NCBI RefSeq assembly: GCF_002101315.1
Contig: NZ_CP020777.1
Span: 372,001-436,000, forward strand
Origin: Candidatus Pelagibacter sp. RS39
Lineage (GTDB): Bacteria > Pseudomonadota > Alphaproteobacteria > Pelagibacterales > Pelagibacteraceae
DNA: 64,000 bases
Direction: 5' to 3'
Positions 36,615 to 46,302 of this stretch are shown one piece after another. The position numbers and the translations under genes were made by a program. The number at the start of each line of letters is the position of its first letter. The first letter of the stretch is position 1. Under the pieces are notes generated by a model. The model searched no databases, was not told where the DNA came from, and saw nothing but the letters and a program-made list of their open reading frames with translations.

Positions 36615-38048
36615 ATGGAAAATAAAAAAAATTTTTATATCAATGGCAAATGGGTAACACCAAAAAGTAAAGAAGAAATCAAAGTAATTGATCCTGCAAC
36701 TGAAGAAAATTGCGCTGTTATAACATTGGGCAACAAAGATGATGTTAACGACGCTGTGAATGCTGCAAAAAAAGCTTACAGCTCTTGGGCATTTTCATCA
36801 AAAGATGAGAGAATAAGATTATTAGAAAAGCTTTACGAAAATTATAAAAAAAGATGGGCTGACATTGCAAGTGCAATTACAACTGAAATGGGAGCACCAA
36901 AAGATTTTGCAACCAAACTCCAAGCTGGTACAGGTGCGGCTCATTTAAAATCATTTATAAGATATTTAAAAAATTTTGAATTTGAAAAACCATTAGGAGA
37001 ACATGCACCTAATCAAAGATTAATTTACGAACCTAAAGGTGTATGTGCGTTAATCACACCATGGAATTGGCCAATGAACCAGGTTTGTTTAAAAGTTATG
37101 CCTGCAATAGCATCTGGTTGCACCATGGTTTTAAAACCATCAGAATTAGCTCCATTATCATCAATGATTTTAGCTGAGTTGATTGATGAAACAAAATTTC
37201 CTCCAGGCGTATTTAATTTAGTAAACGGTGATGGAGCAACGACAGGTGATTCTTTAACAAGTCACCCTGACATAAATATGATTTCATTTACCGGATCGAC
37301 TAGAGCAGGAGCACTAATTTCACAAAATGCTGCTAAAGATTTTAAAAGAGTTAGTTTAGAATTAGGTGGTAAGGGAGCAAACATTATCTTTAAAGATGCT
37401 GACCCAGAAGCTATTGAAAGAGGAGCGCTCAGATGTTTTAGAAATTCAGGTCAATCATGTAATGCACCTACAAGAATGCTAGTAGAAAAATCAATGTATA
37501 ATGATGCTGTTGAAAGATTGAAAAAGTATACAGAAAAATTTGAGGTTGGTGATCCAAAAAAAGAGGGAGAACATATAGGTCCGGTTATTTCTGAAACTCA
37601 GTACAACAAAATACAAACTTTAATTAAGAAAGGTATTGATGAAGGAGCTAAACTAGTAGCAGGTGGTCCAGGTAAACCAGAGGGATTAGAAAAGGGTTAT
37701 TTTGTAAAACCTACAGTATTTGCAGATGTTAATAACAATATGGAAATAGCTAGAACAGAAATATTTGGACCAGTCTTATCAGTAATGCCTTTTGAAACAG
37801 AGGAAGAAGCTATTGAGATTGCAAATGATACTCCTTATGGATTAACAAATTATATTCAAACTACAGATAAAGAAAAAGTAAAAAGAGTTGCTAGAAAACT
37901 TAGATCAGGAATGGTGGATGTCAATGGAGCTGGTATTGCAGTTGATGCACCGTTCGGTGGTTTCAAACATTCTGGTATTGGTAGAGAAGCCGGGGAACAT
38001 GGTCTTGAGGAGTTTCTAGAGGTGAAATCTGTTGGTGGATGGAGCTAA
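36615..38048 (+). CDS. NAD(P)-dependent aldehyde dehydrogenase
   Basis: The 477-residue protein is a full-length ALDH: ITPWNWPMNQVCLKVMPAIA (cofactor site), VLKPSELAP, FTGSTRAGALI, LELGGKGANIIF (general-base Glu), NSGQSCNAPTRMLV (catalytic Cys), EIFGPVLSVMPFETEEEA, and PFGGFKHSGIGREAG. It starts 20 bases after the agmatinase-like gene, so oxidation of an aminobutyraldehyde or guanidinobutyraldehyde is plausible. Sequence alone does not fix the aldehyde. Its stop overlaps the convergent deacylase gene by four bases. Confidence 0.92.
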   Translation: MENKKNFYINGKWVTPKSKEEIKVIDPATEENCAVITLGNKDDVNDAVNAAKKAYSSWAFSSKDERIRLLEKLYENYKKRWADIASAITTEMGAPKDFATKLQAGTGAAHLKSFIRYLKNFEFEKPLGEHAPNQRLIYEPKGVCALITPWNWPMNQVCLKVMPAIASGCTMVLKPSELAPLSSMILAELIDETKFPPGVFNLVNGDGATTGDSLTSHPDINMISFTGSTRAGALISQNAAKDFKRVSLELGGKGANIIFKDADPEAIERGALRCFRNSGQSCNAPTRMLVEKSMYNDAVERLKKYTEKFEVGDPKKEGEHIGPVISETQYNKIQTLIKKGIDEGAKLVAGGPGKPEGLEKGYFVKPTVFADVNNNMEIARTEIFGPVLSVMPFETEEEAIEIANDTPYGLTNYIQTTDKEKVKRVARKLRSGMVDVNGAGIAVDAPFGGFKHSGIGREAGEHGLEEFLEVKSVGGWS

Positions 38049-39235
38049 TTTAAAGTAGAATTTTTCTTAATCCCCTCAAGAAATTTTAAACATTTTTTAA
38101 GCTCATTGAGTTCGATGAACTCATCAACTTTGTGAGCTTGTTCAATAGAACCTGGGCCACAAACAACTGTGCTAATACCAATTTCTTGAAATAATCCTGC
38201 TTCAGTTCCAAAAGATACAACTTCTCTGGAATTATCACCGGTTAAACTTGAAACTAATTCACATGCTTCTGAATTATCTACACGATCAAAACCCGTAACT
38301 TCACCTATTATTTCTTTTGTTATCTTTGAATTAGGAAAAACTTTCTTCATCTCTGGTAATAAAACCTCATTGGCATATTTATCTATTTGTTGATTTAGAA
38401 AAATACCATCTTCTTTAACAACTGGTCTTGTCTCCCACTCAACACGACATTTGTCAGCTATTACATTATGAGCAATACCACCAAATATACCTCCAACTTG
38501 TAATGTTGAAAAAGGAGGATCAAATATTGAGTCTTTGGGAGCTCTTTTTTTTAATTCTTCTCTTAGCTCTACTAATTTATTTGCATATTTTGATGCAAAT
38601 TCAACAGCACTCACACCTTTGTGTGGCATCGAGCTGTGTCCAGCTAATCCTTCAAAATAAGTAGTATATTCGTAACATCCTTTGTGTGCATCTATGATTT
38701 TCATTTTTGTTGGTTCTCCCACAATACAAATTCCATCTTGAATTTTTCTTTTTTTAAGTTCTTTTATTAATATTGGTGCACCCAAGCATGCAGTCTCCTC
38801 ATCAAAAGTGAAAGAAAAATGAATATCTCTATTAAGATCAACTTTAGAAAAAATTGGAGCAAACGCTAATGTACATGCAATAAATCCTTTCATATCACAG
38901 GAACCTCTTCCATAGAGTTTGTCTTCTTTAATTGTTGCTTTAAAAGGATCAGTACTCCAACTTTTCGAAACAGGGACAGTGTCAGTATGACCAGATAAAA
39001 TTATTGGTTTAACACCATTTGATTTTTTTGCTTTGATTGTTGCAAAAAGGTTTACTCTTTTTTTCTCATCATCATAAGTTTTAAATGAGGTAGCACCTAA
39101 ATCACTGAGATATTTTTCACAATAATTAATTAAATCATTGTTATCTTCTCCTGAAATAGTTTTAAATCCAATTAAATCGGATAAAATTTTGATAGAATTC
39201 TCGTATAATTTTTCTAAATTTACTTCTGTACTCAT
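38045..39235 (-). CDS. argE: acetylornithine deacetylase-like M20 enzyme
   Basis: The 396-residue protein is an M20 zinc hydrolase. LSGHTDTVPVSKSW and YGRGSCDMKGFIAC give the first two metal ligands, FTFDEETACLGAP the catalytic and bridging Glu, GEPTKMKIIDAHKG the next part; the lid domain has GLAGHSSMPHKGVSAVE, and PGSIEQAHKVDEFIEL the last His. ArgE removes acetate from N-acetylornithine. With an ectoine-hydrolase-like gene nearby, action on another N-acetyl diamino acid is possible, though it is not in the DoeB family. Confidence 0.82.
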   Translation of the reverse strand: MSTEVNLEKLYENSIKILSDLIGFKTISGEDNNDLINYCEKYLSDLGATSFKTYDDEKKRVNLFATIKAKKSNGVKPIILSGHTDTVPVSKSWSTDPFKATIKEDKLYGRGSCDMKGFIACTLAFAPIFSKVDLNRDIHFSFTFDEETACLGAPILIKELKKRKIQDGICIVGEPTKMKIIDAHKGCYEYTTYFEGLAGHSSMPHKGVSAVEFASKYANKLVELREELKKRAPKDSIFDPPFSTLQVGGIFGGIAHNVIADKCRVEWETRPVVKEDGIFLNQQIDKYANEVLLPEMKKVFPNSKITKEIIGEVTGFDRVDNSEACELVSSLTGDNSREVVSFGTEAGLFQEIGISTVVCGPGSIEQAHKVDEFIELNELKKCLKFLEGIKKNSTLN

Positions 39236-39264
39236 TACTAATAATTAATATAAATATCACATTT

Positions 39265-39606
39265 ATGAAAGAACAAATTACTTACGACATATTTGAAAAA
39301 ATAGACATTAGACTTGGAACAGTACTTTCGGTCAAAAAAAATGAAAAAGCTAGAAAACCATCTTTAGTTGTTGAAGTGGATTTTGGAAACGAGATAGGTG
39401 TTAAAACATCATCGGCACAAATTACTCATTTTTATAATGAGGAAAATTTAGTTGGTAAACAAGTGATTGGTGTTTGTAATTTTCCAGAAAAAAATATTGC
39501 AGGTGTAAAATCTCAATTTTTACTCTTAGGTTCAATAGACTCTGAGGGAAAAGTTACATTGGTACATCCCTCACAAAAAGCAGAAAATGGTTTACCTATA
39601 GCATAA
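39265..39606 (+). CDS. csaA: CsaA-like tRNA-binding-domain protein
   Basis: A 113-residue protein consisting of one OB-fold tRNA-binding domain: FEKIDIRLGTVLSVKKNEKA, KPSLVVEVDFG, KTSSAQITHFY, VIGVCNFPEKNIAGVKSQFL. It is the length of CsaA, a dimer with chaperone-like activity and possible tRNA-binding. It is divergent from the M20 gene and two bases upstream of the exporter gene. Confidence 0.88.
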   Translation: MKEQITYDIFEKIDIRLGTVLSVKKNEKARKPSLVVEVDFGNEIGVKTSSAQITHFYNEENLVGKQVIGVCNFPEKNIAGVKSQFLLLGSIDSEGKVTLVHPSQKAENGLPIA

Positions 39607-39608
39607 AT

Positions 39609-40199
39609 ATGCATCCAGAATTTTTATCGATGGCACTTTTTTGGATTGTAGCCGCCTATACACCTGGACCTAATAACGTAGTTGCTTCTTATTCTGGTTT
39701 TAATTTTGGAATAAAAAAAACAATCCCACACATTTTTGGAGTTACTTTTGGATTTACTGCAGTTGTATTTGCTTTAACAATCGGATTAGTTAATGTTTTT
39801 AAATTATTTCCAATTATACAAACTATTTTAAAATATTTAGGAAGTTTATTCTTAATATATTTAGCCTATAAGATAAGTTTTTCAAAAGCATCTAACGAAA
39901 AAAAAAATGAGAATCCAATTTCTTTTTTAGATACTTTCATTTTCCAATTTTTAAATCCGAAAGGAGTTTTGATAGGAATTATTATTGTTTCAACATATGT
40001 TGAATACGGAGAAAATTATCTTAATTATGCGACTCAAGTTGTTTTATTTGCCTTTGTAGTTTCTTTATCAAGCATCACCTTTTGGACTTTTGTTGGCAAA
40101 TATCTAAGGAAATTTGCGACAAATGAGAAATATATTAAATACTTTAATTATGTTATGTCAGTGCTTCTTCTTTTGAGCATAATTACATTTTATATATAA
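39609..40199 (+). CDS. LysE/RhtB-family exporter
   Basis: A 196-residue inner-membrane protein with about six helices. The N terminus has FWIVAAYTPGPNNVVASYSG, the TPGPN motif of LysE-type amino-acid exporters, and FQFLNPKGVLIGI corresponds to the conserved NPK motif of the family. It would export an amino acid or a related metabolite; the substrate is not predictable. It is tightly packed between csaA (two bases) and acnA (three bases). Confidence 0.88.
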   Translation: MHPEFLSMALFWIVAAYTPGPNNVVASYSGFNFGIKKTIPHIFGVTFGFTAVVFALTIGLVNVFKLFPIIQTILKYLGSLFLIYLAYKISFSKASNEKKNENPISFLDTFIFQFLNPKGVLIGIIIVSTYVEYGENYLNYATQVVLFAFVVSLSSITFWTFVGKYLRKFATNEKYIKYFNYVMSVLLLLSIITFYI

Positions 40200-40202
40200 A
40201 AT

Positions 40203-42872
40203 ATGAAACCAGGAAATAAAAATTCTTACAAATCATTATCCGACCTAGAGGTTAATGGTAAAAACTTTAAATATTTCTCATTAAAAAAAGCTGAGTTAAA
40301 TGGCTTACAAGGTGTTTCAAAATTACCTAAGTCATTAAAAGTTTTATTGGAAAATCTTCTTAGATATGAGGATGATGTATCTGTTAATAAAAACCAAATA
40401 GAGGCAGTCAAAAATTGGCTGGATACAAAGAAATCAAAAACTGAAATAGCTTATAGGCCAGCTAGAGTTTTACTCCAAGATTACACTGGAATACCAGCAG
40501 TAGCTGATTTAGCTGCTATGAGAGAAGCTGTGAAAGAAAAAAATAAAGATCCAAATACAATTAATCCTTTATCTGCAGTTGATTTGGTTATTGATCACTC
40601 AGTTCAAGTTGATCAATCAGCTAAAAAAGATTCATTTGAAAAAAATGTAGATATTGAATTTAAGAGAAATGGTGAAAGATATTCTTTTTTAAAATGGGGT
40701 CAAAGTGCTTTTAATAACTTTAGGATTGTTCCTCCTGGAACTGGTATTTGCCACCAGGTGAATTTAGAATATTTATCAAAAGTAGTTTGGTCGGAGGAAT
40801 ACAAAGGAGAAAAATATTTATTCCCTGATACACTTGTTGGAACTGATAGTCATACTACAATGGTAAATGGTTTATCAGTTTTAGGATGGGGTGTTGGTGG
40901 TATCGAAGCAGAAGCAGGTATGCTTGGACAACCTATTTCAATGTTGATTCCTGAAGTTATTGGATTTGAAGTTACAAAAAAAATGCCAGAGGGCACAACT
41001 GCTACAGACTTAGTTTTAACAGTTGTTAAAATGCTTAGAGACAAAGGTGTAGTCGGAAAATTTGTTGAATTTTATGGTGAGGGATTAAAAAATTTAACTT
41101 TAGCAGATAGAGCAACAATTGCCAACATGGCTCCAGAGTATGGAGCTACATGTGGCTTCTTTCCAATAGACGAAGAAACTTTAAAATATTTAGAATTCTC
41201 TGGAAGAGATAAAGAAACAGTGGCAATTGTTGAAAAGTATGCGAAGGAACAAGGTTTGTGGTCAAGTGATGAAATTGAATTTACTGATAAAATCTCTTTA
41301 GATATGTCCACTGTAGTTCCTACTATTTCAGGTCCTAAAAGACCACAAGATAAAGTCCTTTTAACTGATGCATCAAGTAATTTTAAAAAAGTATTTAAAG
41401 AAGCCACAGATAAAAAGGATTATAAAATTTCCAAGGTAAAAGATACTGATTATGAAATTAAGGACGGCTCAATATTAATTGCTGCAATTACATCATGCAC
41501 TAATACTTCCAATCCAAATGTTCTAATTGGAGCTGGACTACTTGCAAAAAAAGCTGTTGAGTTAGGATTGAATGTTAAACCATGGGTTAAAACATCTTTA
41601 GCTCCTGGCTCTCAAGTAGTAACTGATTATTTAGAGAAAGCAGGTTTAAATACTTACTTAGATCAATTAGGATTTAATTTGGTCGGTTATGGTTGTACAA
41701 CTTGTATTGGTAATTCAGGTCCATTATCAGAAAATATAGTTGACGCTATTCAAAAAGAAAATTTATATGCTGTCTCTGTTTTGTCAGGCAACAGAAACTT
41801 TGAAGGAAGAATTTCACCACATATTAAGGCAAATTATCTAGCCTCTCCTCCACTTGTTGTAGCTTATGCTCTTGCAGGCCACATGGAATTTGACTTGATT
41901 AAAGATTCATTTGGAAAAGATAAAAATGGCAAAGATGTATTTTTAAAAGATATCTGGCCTTCAAATAAAGAAATAGAGAATACTTTAAAGAATTCTTTGA
42001 ATGCAGATATGTTTGTTAAACGATATTCAAATGTTTCAGAAGGAACAAAACAATGGCAAGAAATCAAAACAGAAAAGAGTAGTATCTATAATTGGGATGA
42101 AAATTCTACTTATGTAAAAAAACCACCATTTTTTGAAAATCTTAGTGATGAACCAGAGGGTTTTAAAGAGATTAAAAATGCAAGACCTTTATTGATATTG
42201 GGAGACATGGTTACAACCGATCATATTTCTCCAGCTGGTAATATTCAAAAAGATAGTCCAACAGGAGAGTATTTTATGAATTACCAAATTCTTCCAAAGG
42301 ACTATAACTCATATGGCTCTAGACGTGGAAATCATGAGGTAATGATGAGAGGTACTTTTGCGAATATAAGGATTAAAAATGAAATGGCTCCAGGAACTGA
42401 AGGTGGTTTCACAACATTATATCCTGAAAACAAAGTTATGTCAGTTTATGATGCAGTAGTGGAATATAAAAAAAGAGGAACTGATTTAGTTGTAGTTGGT
42501 GGAAAAGAATATGGAACAGGCTCCTCTCGTGATTGGGCTGCAAAAGGAACTAAATTGCTTGGAGTTAAGGTAGTTATCGCAGAGAGTTTTGAGAGAATAC
42601 ATAGATCTAATTTAATAGGGATGGGGATATTACCGTTACAATTTACAGAAAATATGAATAGAAAAAATCTGAACTTATTAGGTTCTGAGTTAATAAGTGT
42701 AATAGATATTGAAAAAGGTATTAATCCATCTGATAAAGTAAAAGTTGAAATCAAATATGCATCAGGTGATGTTAAAATAATAGATACACTATGTAGAATT
42801 GATACAAAAAATGAATTGGAGTATTATAAAAATGGTGGGATACTTCAGTATGTTTTAAGAAATATGATTTAA
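40203..42872 (+). CDS. acnA: aconitate hydratase A
   Basis: Interconverts citrate and isocitrate. The 889-residue protein has RPARVLLQDYTGIPAVADLA, DHSVQVD, GTGICHQVNLEYLSKVVW, GTDSHTTMVNGLSVLGWGVG, the 4Fe-4S cysteines in ITSCTNTSNP and GCTTCIGNSGPL, and the swivel domain with DHISPAGNIQ and GGKEYGTGSSRDWAAKGTKL. All are full-length and intact. icd, the next TCA step, is in the window but not linked. The start is three bases after the exporter gene stop. Confidence 0.97.
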   Translation: MKPGNKNSYKSLSDLEVNGKNFKYFSLKKAELNGLQGVSKLPKSLKVLLENLLRYEDDVSVNKNQIEAVKNWLDTKKSKTEIAYRPARVLLQDYTGIPAVADLAAMREAVKEKNKDPNTINPLSAVDLVIDHSVQVDQSAKKDSFEKNVDIEFKRNGERYSFLKWGQSAFNNFRIVPPGTGICHQVNLEYLSKVVWSEEYKGEKYLFPDTLVGTDSHTTMVNGLSVLGWGVGGIEAEAGMLGQPISMLIPEVIGFEVTKKMPEGTTATDLVLTVVKMLRDKGVVGKFVEFYGEGLKNLTLADRATIANMAPEYGATCGFFPIDEETLKYLEFSGRDKETVAIVEKYAKEQGLWSSDEIEFTDKISLDMSTVVPTISGPKRPQDKVLLTDASSNFKKVFKEATDKKDYKISKVKDTDYEIKDGSILIAAITSCTNTSNPNVLIGAGLLAKKAVELGLNVKPWVKTSLAPGSQVVTDYLEKAGLNTYLDQLGFNLVGYGCTTCIGNSGPLSENIVDAIQKENLYAVSVLSGNRNFEGRISPHIKANYLASPPLVVAYALAGHMEFDLIKDSFGKDKNGKDVFLKDIWPSNKEIENTLKNSLNADMFVKRYSNVSEGTKQWQEIKTEKSSIYNWDENSTYVKKPPFFENLSDEPEGFKEIKNARPLLILGDMVTTDHISPAGNIQKDSPTGEYFMNYQILPKDYNSYGSRRGNHEVMMRGTFANIRIKNEMAPGTEGGFTTLYPENKVMSVYDAVVEYKKRGTDLVVVGGKEYGTGSSRDWAAKGTKLLGVKVVIAESFERIHRSNLIGMGILPLQFTENMNRKNLNLLGSELISVIDIEKGINPSDKVKVEIKYASGDVKIIDTLCRIDTKNELEYYKNGGILQYVLRNMI

Positions 42873-42874
42873 AT

Positions 42875-43519
42875 ATGGATGAGGATATATCAATAATAAA
42901 TACAAACACAAGAAATGAAAAAATAAAAAATTTTTTCATTCAAAATAAAAAAAAATTAATTGCAGGATTAGTTGTTATCACGATACTTTTAATCAGCTAT
43001 TTTGCATTTGGTGAATATCAGGACAGAAAAAAAATAAAGATCTCAAACACTTTTAATTTAATAACTCTTAATTATTCTGAGAGTAATAAGGAAAAAACAG
43101 CTAAAGATTTAATACAATTAGTTAATGAAAAAAATTCAACTTATTCACCTTTATCTTTATATTTCATAATTGACAATGAATTGATTAAAGAAAAAAAAAC
43201 AATCAATGAATTATTTGATATTATTATTGACGAAACTTCATTAGATAAAGAAATAAAGAATTTAAATATTTATAAAAAAGCGCTTTATAATGCAGATGAC
43301 AGTAATGAAAATGACCTTTTGAATATTTTAAATCCTTTAATTAAATCAGAAAGTGTTTGGAAATCTCATGCTTTACACCTTATGGCAGAATTCTTTTATT
43401 CAAAAAATGAAATGCAAAAATCAAAAGAATTTTTTAATCAAATCTTAAATTTAGAAAATGCTAATCAAGAAATTCTATTAGAGGCTCAAAAAAGACTTAG
43501 TAGAGATTTAAGTGAATAA
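42875..43519 (+). CDS. YfgM-like membrane-anchored TPR protein
   Basis: A 214-residue protein with a short cytoplasmic N terminus, one membrane helix (about residues 28-46, AGLVVITILLISYFAF) and a periplasmic helical part with TPR-like pairs (SHALHLMAEFFYSKNEMQKS). This matches the YfgM / tetratricopeptide ancillary SecYEG family. As in many proteobacteria it lies directly upstream of bamB, whose GTG start overlaps it by eight bases. It is expected to assist periplasmic chaperone traffic. Confidence 0.8.
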   Translation: MDEDISIINTNTRNEKIKNFFIQNKKKLIAGLVVITILLISYFAFGEYQDRKKIKISNTFNLITLNYSESNKEKTAKDLIQLVNEKNSTYSPLSLYFIIDNELIKEKKTINELFDIIIDETSLDKEIKNLNIYKKALYNADDSNENDLLNILNPLIKSESVWKSHALHLMAEFFYSKNEMQKSKEFFNQILNLENANQEILLEAQKRLSRDLSE

Positions 43520-44813
43520 GATTTTTCAATTATTATTAATAATTATTTTTTTTTCTGGTTGTTCTTTTAATAAAAATTCAAAGTTTTGGACTTCAGAAAA
43601 TATTAAAGAGATAGAGGAACAAAAGTTTGAAAAAATTTTTGATGATCCAAAAGCTTTAAGCCAAGAGTTAAATACGAATATAAATTTAAATCTTAGCAAA
43701 AATTTCAATAAAAATAGATTATCTGTAAAATTTACAAATAATGATGGAAGAGTTAATTTTGACGGATCTCTAAAAAAATCTTCAAAATATAAATTTTCTA
43801 AAATTGAGAAATTTTATCAATTTGAACCAATAATTGTATTTAATAAAGACAATGTAATTTTTTTTGACGACAAAGGGACAATTTTACAATTCAATAATCG
43901 ATCGAAACTTATATGGAAAAAAAATTATTATACAAAACCAGAGAAAAAATCTAATCCAATTTTACAGTTTGCAAACAATAACAAATTTTTAATAGTAGCA
44001 GATAATTTATCAAAATATTATATGTTAAATCTAGAGACTGGGGATCTAATATGGTCTAAAAACAATTCAGCACCATTTAATTCCCAAATAAAAATTTATA
44101 AAAATCGCTTTTTTCTAATTGATTTTACCAATACACTTAGATGTTATTCGTTAAAAAATGGAGAGGAACTTTGGAATTTTCAAACAAAGTCAGCACTAAT
44201 ACGATCTCAAAAAAAATTATCAATGGTGATTGTGGAAGATGTGATTTACTTTAATAATTCTCTTGGAGACATAAGTGCAGTAAAAATAGATGATGGTGAG
44301 TTACTCTGGCAATTACCCACCCAAAGTGATGCAATATATGAATCAGCTTTTTCATTAGAAACATCAGATATAATCACTGATAAAAAAGACTTATTTTTCT
44401 CAAACAATAAAAATCAATTTTTTTCTATTGATATCAAATCAGGCAGTTTTAATTGGGAGAATAATGTAAATTCAAATTTAAGACCAACCGTAATTGATAA
44501 TTTTATAATTACAGTTTCTTTAGAGGGGTATTTAATTGTGATCGATAAAATTACGGGAAATATTATAAAAGTTACTGATATATTTAATAATTTTAAACCC
44601 AAAAAAAGAAAAGAAATTTTACCCACAGGATTTATTGTTGGTTTAAAAAATATATATTTGTCTACAAATATAGGAAGATTATTAGTGATTGATATAAAAT
44701 CTGGAAAAACTATTTCAACATTAAAAATTGATAAGGATAATATTTCACGTCCTTTTGTTTCAAACCAAAATCTATATTTGGCAAAAGATAATGCTATAAT
44801 CAAATTAAATTAA
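43512..44813 (+). CDS. bamB: BamB-like outer-membrane assembly lipoprotein
   Basis: BamB is a beta-propeller subunit of the outer-membrane protein assembly machine. The start is GTG (43512). The 433-residue protein has a lipoprotein signal with lipobox FSGC (Cys17) and repeated PQQ-type blades ending in W-x-x, e.g. LETGDLIWSKNNS, LKNGEELWNFQTK, IDDGELLWQLPTQ, IKSGSFNWENNVN. In many alphaproteobacteria der follows this pair; here it does not. Confidence 0.87.
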   Translation: MNKIFQLLLIIIFFSGCSFNKNSKFWTSENIKEIEEQKFEKIFDDPKALSQELNTNINLNLSKNFNKNRLSVKFTNNDGRVNFDGSLKKSSKYKFSKIEKFYQFEPIIVFNKDNVIFFDDKGTILQFNNRSKLIWKKNYYTKPEKKSNPILQFANNNKFLIVADNLSKYYMLNLETGDLIWSKNNSAPFNSQIKIYKNRFFLIDFTNTLRCYSLKNGEELWNFQTKSALIRSQKKLSMVIVEDVIYFNNSLGDISAVKIDDGELLWQLPTQSDAIYESAFSLETSDIITDKKDLFFSNNKNQFFSIDIKSGSFNWENNVNSNLRPTVIDNFIITVSLEGYLIVIDKITGNIIKVTDIFNNFKPKKRKEILPTGFIVGLKNIYLSTNIGRLLVIDIKSGKTISTLKIDKDNISRPFVSNQNLYLAKDNAIIKLN

Positions 44814-45244
44814 TGTTTTTAAAATTATTAGATAAGTTAGGTAGAAAAAAAGTTGTTTTAGATAGGGGACCTTCACACCCAAGATTTGATTTAGCAAAAC
44901 CTTGGATGAATAGATATTATCTAATTTTCAGACATAGACCAAAATGGTTTCCATTTAATATACTTATTCATGAAATGTTAGCTGACGATCATGGTGACGG
45001 AATACACAATCATCTTTTTCCATATATTACAATTGTGATTAGGGATGGTTATTGGGAAACAACTAAGGAAGGAAAATTTTGGAGAAGACCGGGTTATATT
45101 GGATTTAGATCTGCCAATACGTATCACAGAGTTGATTTAGAGCCTGGAACTAGACCAATGACTATTTTTATTTCTGGTCCATTTGGTTTGAGAAAGGGTC
45201 CAAGATCAGAATATGGCATTGATTTTAAATCAAAAAAAAATTGA
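44813..45244 (+). CDS. cupin-like protein of unknown function
   Basis: A 143-residue protein with no signal peptide. The sequence HNHLFPYITIVIRDGYWETT, preceded by HEMLADDHGDGI and followed by RSANTYHRVDLEPGTRPMTI, suggests a small metal-binding cupin (two or three His in the first motif, one His in the second). I cannot name a reaction. It is co-translated with bamB (TAATG) and zapE (TGATG), so it is probably a real, expressed gene. Confidence 0.65.
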   Translation: MFLKLLDKLGRKKVVLDRGPSHPRFDLAKPWMNRYYLIFRHRPKWFPFNILIHEMLADDHGDGIHNHLFPYITIVIRDGYWETTKEGKFWRRPGYIGFRSANTYHRVDLEPGTRPMTIFISGPFGLRKGPRSEYGIDFKSKKN

Positions 45245-46302
45245 TGTCAAAAACTCTTGAGGAAAAATTTAGATCATTTTGTAGCTCAAAAAATTTAGAG
45301 ATTAATCAAAATCAAATAACTACAATAAAATTACTACAAGATTTTTATAATAAAAATTTTCATTCTTCGATCTTTAATTTTTTTAAAAAAGAAAATTATA
45401 AAAAAGGTTTTTATCTTCACGGGGGTGTTGGTGTTGGAAAAACGATGATATTAGATTTTTTTTATGATCTTATTTCTAAAAAAAAATTAAGACTTCACTT
45501 TAATGAGTTTATGTTAAATTTTCATGATTTTGTTCATGCAAATAAGAATAAGGGAGATGAAAATATTATTAATTTATTTGTTAAAGATTTAAAATCAAAA
45601 GCTTTGTTAATTTATTTTGATGAGTTTCAAGTTACCAACATAGTAGATGCCATGATACTAGGTAAATTATTTGATAAAATATTTAGTGAGAATATAAAAA
45701 TAATTGTCACCTCTAATATTCAAATTTCTGATTTATATAAGGATGGTCTACAACGGGATCAATTCAAACCTTTTATTGAGATTATGAAAAAAAAGACAGT
45801 CGAGCATGAGCTAGTTATTGAAGATGATTACAGAAAATCAAAAGAAAATCAAAATGATAGATACTTCTTTCCACTAAACAAAGAAAGTAATTTTAAAATG
45901 AATAAATTTTTTAGGATTATTTCAAAGGATAAAAAAAAAACTACACAAAGTCTTGATATTAAAGGAAGAGAATTTCTAATTAAAGAATTCTATGAGGGGG
46001 TTGTTAGGTTTACATTTAATGAGTTATGTGACAAAAATCTAGGCGCTGAAGATTATCTTGAAATAGTTAAAGTTTCTAAATTTATAGTAATTGATCAAAT
46101 ACCCAAGTTTGATGACATTAATTCTAATCAACAACACCGTTTCATAACCTTAATTGATATAGTTTATGATAAAAAAGTACCACTTGCTGTCACAATAGAA
46201 AAGAGTCTAGATGAATTGACATCATCTAAATCATTAAAAGAGCCATTTAAACGTACAATTAGTCGTTTATATGAATTAACATCTTCAAACTTTAATTTAT
46301 GA
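45244..46302 (+). CDS. zapE: ZapE/AFG1-like ATPase
   Basis: A 352-residue P-loop ATPase. It has Walker A LHGGVGVGKTMILDFF, LHFNEFMLNFHDFVH, Walker B LIYFDEFQVTNIVDAMILG and sensor ITSNIQISDLYKDGLQR, and the late block RFTFNELCDKNLGAEDYLEI. In E. coli ZapE associates with the division ring; mitochondrial AFG1 helps protein turnover. I take the ATG at 45244 (overlapping the previous TGA) over a TTG three bases before. It overlaps the next gene by ATGA. Confidence 0.9.
   Translation: MSKTLEEKFRSFCSSKNLEINQNQITTIKLLQDFYNKNFHSSIFNFFKKENYKKGFYLHGGVGVGKTMILDFFYDLISKKKLRLHFNEFMLNFHDFVHANKNKGDENIINLFVKDLKSKALLIYFDEFQVTNIVDAMILGKLFDKIFSENIKIIVTSNIQISDLYKDGLQRDQFKPFIEIMKKKTVEHELVIEDDYRKSKENQNDRYFFPLNKESNFKMNKFFRIISKDKKKTTQSLDIKGREFLIKEFYEGVVRFTFNELCDKNLGAEDYLEIVKVSKFIVIDQIPKFDDINSNQQHRFITLIDIVYDKKVPLAVTIEKSLDELTSSKSLKEPFKRTISRLYELTSSNFNL

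Noticed and set aside
38045..39235. DoeB, the deacetylase of ectoine breakdown
   Set aside because: The protein is an M20 ArgE-like enzyme, while DoeB belongs to the succinylglutamate-desuccinylase-like family.
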